Part shown: positions 14,837-16,527 of the stretch, one piece after another
Layout of the letters: every line of letters starts with the position of its first letter
Numbering within the stretch: the stretch's first letter is position 1
NCBI GenBank assembly: GCA_020047875.1
Contig: JAIFNE010000097.1
Span: forward strand, 1-16,527
Reading direction: 5' to 3'
Length of the DNA: 16,527 bases
Source: Hydrogenophaga sp.
GTDB lineage: Bacteria > Pseudomonadota > Gammaproteobacteria > Burkholderiales > Burkholderiaceae_C
Made by a program: the position numbers and the translations under genes
Notes under the pieces: model-generated
What the model saw: only the letters and a program-made list of their open reading frames with translations
Database searches by the model: none
Told to the model about the DNA's origin: nothing

Positions 14837-15513
14837 GTGTCGGCCCACTGGCGCAGCAGGTTGTGGTACGTGCCAGTGAGCATGGTGGTTTCAGGCGTTT
14901 CGCCATGGCGCTGGCGCAGCGCGAGCAGGTTCATGTCGAAGTCGAACAGCAAGCGGCGCTGTTCGTCGCTGCGCACCAGGCTTTGCACCCACAAGAAGCA
15001 GGCCAGCCGCTCGCCCCGCGTGACCGGCGTGACCTGGTGCAGGCTGGTGCCCGGGTAAATCACGGCGTGGCCCGCGGGCAGCTTGACGCTGTGTTCACCG
15101 AAGGTGTCCGACACCACCAGTTCGCCGCCGTCGTAATCGGCCGGGTCGTTCAGGAACACGGTGCAAGAGACGTCGGTGCGCACGCGCTCGCCGCTGGGCA
15201 GCACGCGCACCGCGTTGTCGATGTGGTTGCCATAGGCGTTGCTGTCGCCCGCGTAGCGGTTGATGCGCGGCGTGAAGACTTTGCGGGGAAGTACCGCGGA
15301 GAAAAAGCGTGGGCTGCGATCCAGACCGGCGAGCACCAGCGAGCGGATGGTCTGCGCGGCCTTGCAGTCGTGCGGCAGCTGAAGGTTATTTTTCACGGCC
15401 CGCGCCTGCGTACCGGCGCTCTCGCGTCCATCCGTCCACGGCGCCTGGATCAGGGCGTGGTAGACCTTGCGCAGATCGTCGGGGTTCAGGATGTCGGGCA
15501 AGGTGAGCAACAT
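14833..15513 (-). CDS. piuC: PiuC-type Fe(II)/2-oxoglutarate-dependent (PKHD-type) hydroxylase
   Basis: PiuC/YbiX proteins are cytoplasmic 2-oxoglutarate-dependent dioxygenases found next to TonB-dependent siderophore receptors (PiuA/Fiu). Their exact substrate is not settled. The start at 15513 gives MLLTLPDILNPDDLRKV, the usual N terminus, and 226 residues, the family length; the frame is open to 15561, but that extension overlaps a hairpin. The iron ligands are H97 and D99 (GNHIDNAV) and H159 (SLHQVTPV), with R169 (or R166) as the 2-oxoglutarate-binding Arg. DVSCTVFLNDPADYDGGEL is also typical. The gene follows the receptor after 84 nt and overlaps the hydroxyacid oxidase by ATGA. No strong Shine-Dalgarno sequence was seen. 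Confidence 0.93.
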   Translation of the reverse strand: MLLTLPDILNPDDLRKVYHALIQAPWTDGRESAGTQARAVKNNLQLPHDCKAAQTIRSLVLAGLDRSPRFFSAVLPRKVFTPRINRYAGDSNAYGNHIDNAVRVLPSGERVRTDVSCTVFLNDPADYDGGELVVSDTFGEHSVKLPAGHAVIYPGTSLHQVTPVTRGERLACFLWVQSLVRSDEQRRLLFDFDMNLLALRQRHGETPETTMLTGTYHNLLRQWADT

Positions 15514-15542
15514 GAAGATCGCTGGTTTGAATGGTTGGGATG

Positions 15543-15584
15543 CAAGCCCATGCCGCCCCACACGGGTGTGGCGGCATGGGCTTG
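15543..15584. repeat. Long perfect inverted repeat between receptor and piuC
   Basis: CAAGCCCATGCCGCC (15543-15557) is followed after 12 nt by its exact reverse complement GGCGGCATGGGCTTG (15570-15584). That is a 15-bp perfect stem, and the loop contains a partly overlapping CCACAC/GTGTGG pairing. It lies 13 nt after the receptor stop and 29 nt before the piuC start on the transcribed strand. No U-run follows on either strand, so it is not a textbook intrinsic terminator. A 3'-end-stabilising or attenuating hairpin that lowers piuC relative to receptor expression is a reasonable reading. Confidence 0.85.
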
Positions 15585-15597
15585 GCGCGGTGTCGGG

Positions 15598-16527
15598 TCA
15601 GAACTTCAGGCTGGCGGTCACCTGCAGAATCTGGCCCGCGCCCGGCACGTAGTGCGCCGGATAGAGCGCGTCGGCGTAGAGCTTGTTGGTGATGTTGGTC
15701 AGGTTGGCTTTGACCACCAGGTTGTCGGCGTCGAAGCGGTACTCGGCCATCAGATCGGCCGTGACGAAGCTCGGCACGTGAAATTCAGAGCGCAACGGTT
15801 TTTGCTTGCCGCGGAAGTTCAGGCCGGCGCCCATGCGCAGGCTGGGTGTGAATTGCCAGGTGCTCCACACGGTGCCGCTGTGCTCGGGGGTCAGCGTAGG
15901 GCGATCGCCCACGCGTTCACCCGGTGCGCCCTGCGTGCAACCGCCCGTTGCCGGGCAAGGCGCAGCCGTGTCCACCTTGGCGACCGGAATCCACATGTAG
16001 GAGCCGTAGATTTCCCAGGTGGATGAAAGCCGCCCGGCCACGTCGGCTTCGAAGCCGGCCACATGGCGCTTGCCCGAGAGCGTGACCACCGGCAGGTCGG
16101 GGTCGGTGTTGCGCTCGTTGAGCTTGGTCGAGCGGAACAGCGCCAAGCGGGTGGAGAAGCGCTTGTCGGCCGAATCCAGCTTGGCGCCAATTTCCAGGTT
16201 GATGCTTTCCTCTGGCGGCGTGTCCACGTTGCTGGCCCCCAGCGAATACGCATCGCCGGAGGTGTTGAACGAGGTGCCCGCCGAGGCGTGGAATGACTGC
16301 AGGGCATTGGGCTGCCAGAGTGCGCCCAGGCGCTGGCTGGTTTCGGACACGTTCATGCGGTAGGGGGTGACTGTGACTGGACCCGGGGCGTTGTTTGGCA
16401 GGGTGAAGGTTTCGTAATCGCCCGTGAGGTTGTCGTAGCGCAAGCCGCCCACGAGCTTCCAGGTGGGGCTGAGTTGCATGACGTTTTGCACATAGGCGCC
16501 CCAGCCGGTGGACACGTACTGGTTGGC
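15598..16527 (-). CDS. TonB-dependent siderophore receptor, C-terminal part (5' end outside the window)
   Basis: An outer-membrane beta-barrel receptor for a ferric siderophore. Only the C-terminal ~309 codons are in the window and the frame is open to the right edge; the plug domain and TonB box lie outside. Visible barrel features are alternating amphipathic strands (WGAYVQNVMQLSPTWKLVGG, LRYDNLTGDYE), the family block PPEESINLEIGAKLD, NLTNITNKLYADALYPAHYV near the end, and the terminal aromatic residue in LQVTASLKF needed for Bam-dependent assembly. One loop contains APCPATGGCTQ, a possible extracellular disulfide. NxxNKxY is characteristic of the siderophore-receptor (TIGR01783-like) group. 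The linked piuC-type gene points to the PiuA/Fiu type, often for catecholate or related siderophores. The actual ligand cannot be assigned from this fragment. Confidence 0.93.
   Translation of the reverse strand, partial: ANQYVSTGWGAYVQNVMQLSPTWKLVGGLRYDNLTGDYETFTLPNNAPGPVTVTPYRMNVSETSQRLGALWQPNALQSFHASAGTSFNTSGDAYSLGASNVDTPPEESINLEIGAKLDSADKRFSTRLALFRSTKLNERNTDPDLPVVTLSGKRHVAGFEADVAGRLSSTWEIYGSYMWIPVAKVDTAAPCPATGGCTQGAPGERVGDRPTLTPEHSGTVWSTWQFTPSLRMGAGLNFRGKQKPLRSEFHVPSFVTADLMAEYRFDADNLVVKANLTNITNKLYADALYPAHYVPGAGQILQVTASLKF

Noticed and set aside
13829..16026. Open frames of about 400 codons on the + strand opposite the hydroxyacid oxidase, piuC and the receptor.
   Set aside because: The composition is a mirror of high-GC coding sequence, no domain or plausible start is visible, and the - strand proteins carry complete catalytic motifs.
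1..16527. Search for a defence system, CRISPR array, insertion sequence, toxin-antitoxin pair or prophage.
   Set aside because: No repeat-spacer pattern, transposase, integrase or terminal inverted repeats were seen; nearly all sequence is accounted for by recognisable housekeeping or iron-uptake genes.

Overview
The window is high-GC, densely coded DNA from a betaproteobacterium, most likely Burkholderiales/Comamonadaceae (Acidovorax/Hydrogenophaga-like). This rests on protein character, the surE-pcm-nlpD order, TAAAAT/GACAAT-type -10 hexamers placed almost on the start codon, and a betaproteobacterial-style Fur box. It reads as chromosome. I see no insertion sequence, tRNA, rRNA, CRISPR array or prophage.

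Left part (1-4349): the 3' 885 codons of kdpD, overlapping kdpE by ATGA. This is the K+/turgor two-component system; any kdpFABC would lie to the left of the window. A convergent zinc-independent quinone oxidoreductase-like gene follows.

Centre (4499-9451): a stress/repair and envelope cluster on the + strand. It runs surE (nucleotidase) -> pcm (isoaspartyl repair methyltransferase) -> nlpD (LysM/LytM lipoprotein) -> a PolB-type 3'-5' exonuclease -> rlmD (23S rRNA m5U1939 methyltransferase). rpoS, the usual partner of nlpD, is not between nlpD and the exonuclease. rlmD is split over three frames by two apparent small deletions, so it is either a recent pseudogene or a sequence error.

Middle right (9470-11293): a small lipoprotein and a Bax-inhibitor-1 family membrane protein on the - strand, the latter with a clear TTCG-loop terminator. 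A GlcG/HbpS-type heme-binding protein lies divergently.

Right part (11418-16527): an iron/heme acquisition block, all on the - strand. In transcription order it is: TonB-dependent siderophore receptor (its start is outside the window) -> long hairpin -> PiuC-type Fe(II)/2-oxoglutarate hydroxylase -> (ATGA overlap) FMN-dependent alpha-hydroxy-acid oxidase/dehydrogenase -> Fur box -> an unrecognised 33-residue single-pass membrane protein -> tonB -> exbB -> exbD -> (ATGA overlap) hemP. The second half forms an iron-repressed energy-transduction operon that would power receptors such as the one at the window edge. The most interesting items are the tiny protein coupled to tonB, the hydroxylase/hydroxyacid-oxidase pair behind the receptor, the 15-bp perfect hairpin between receptor and hydroxylase, and the doubly frameshifted rlmD.
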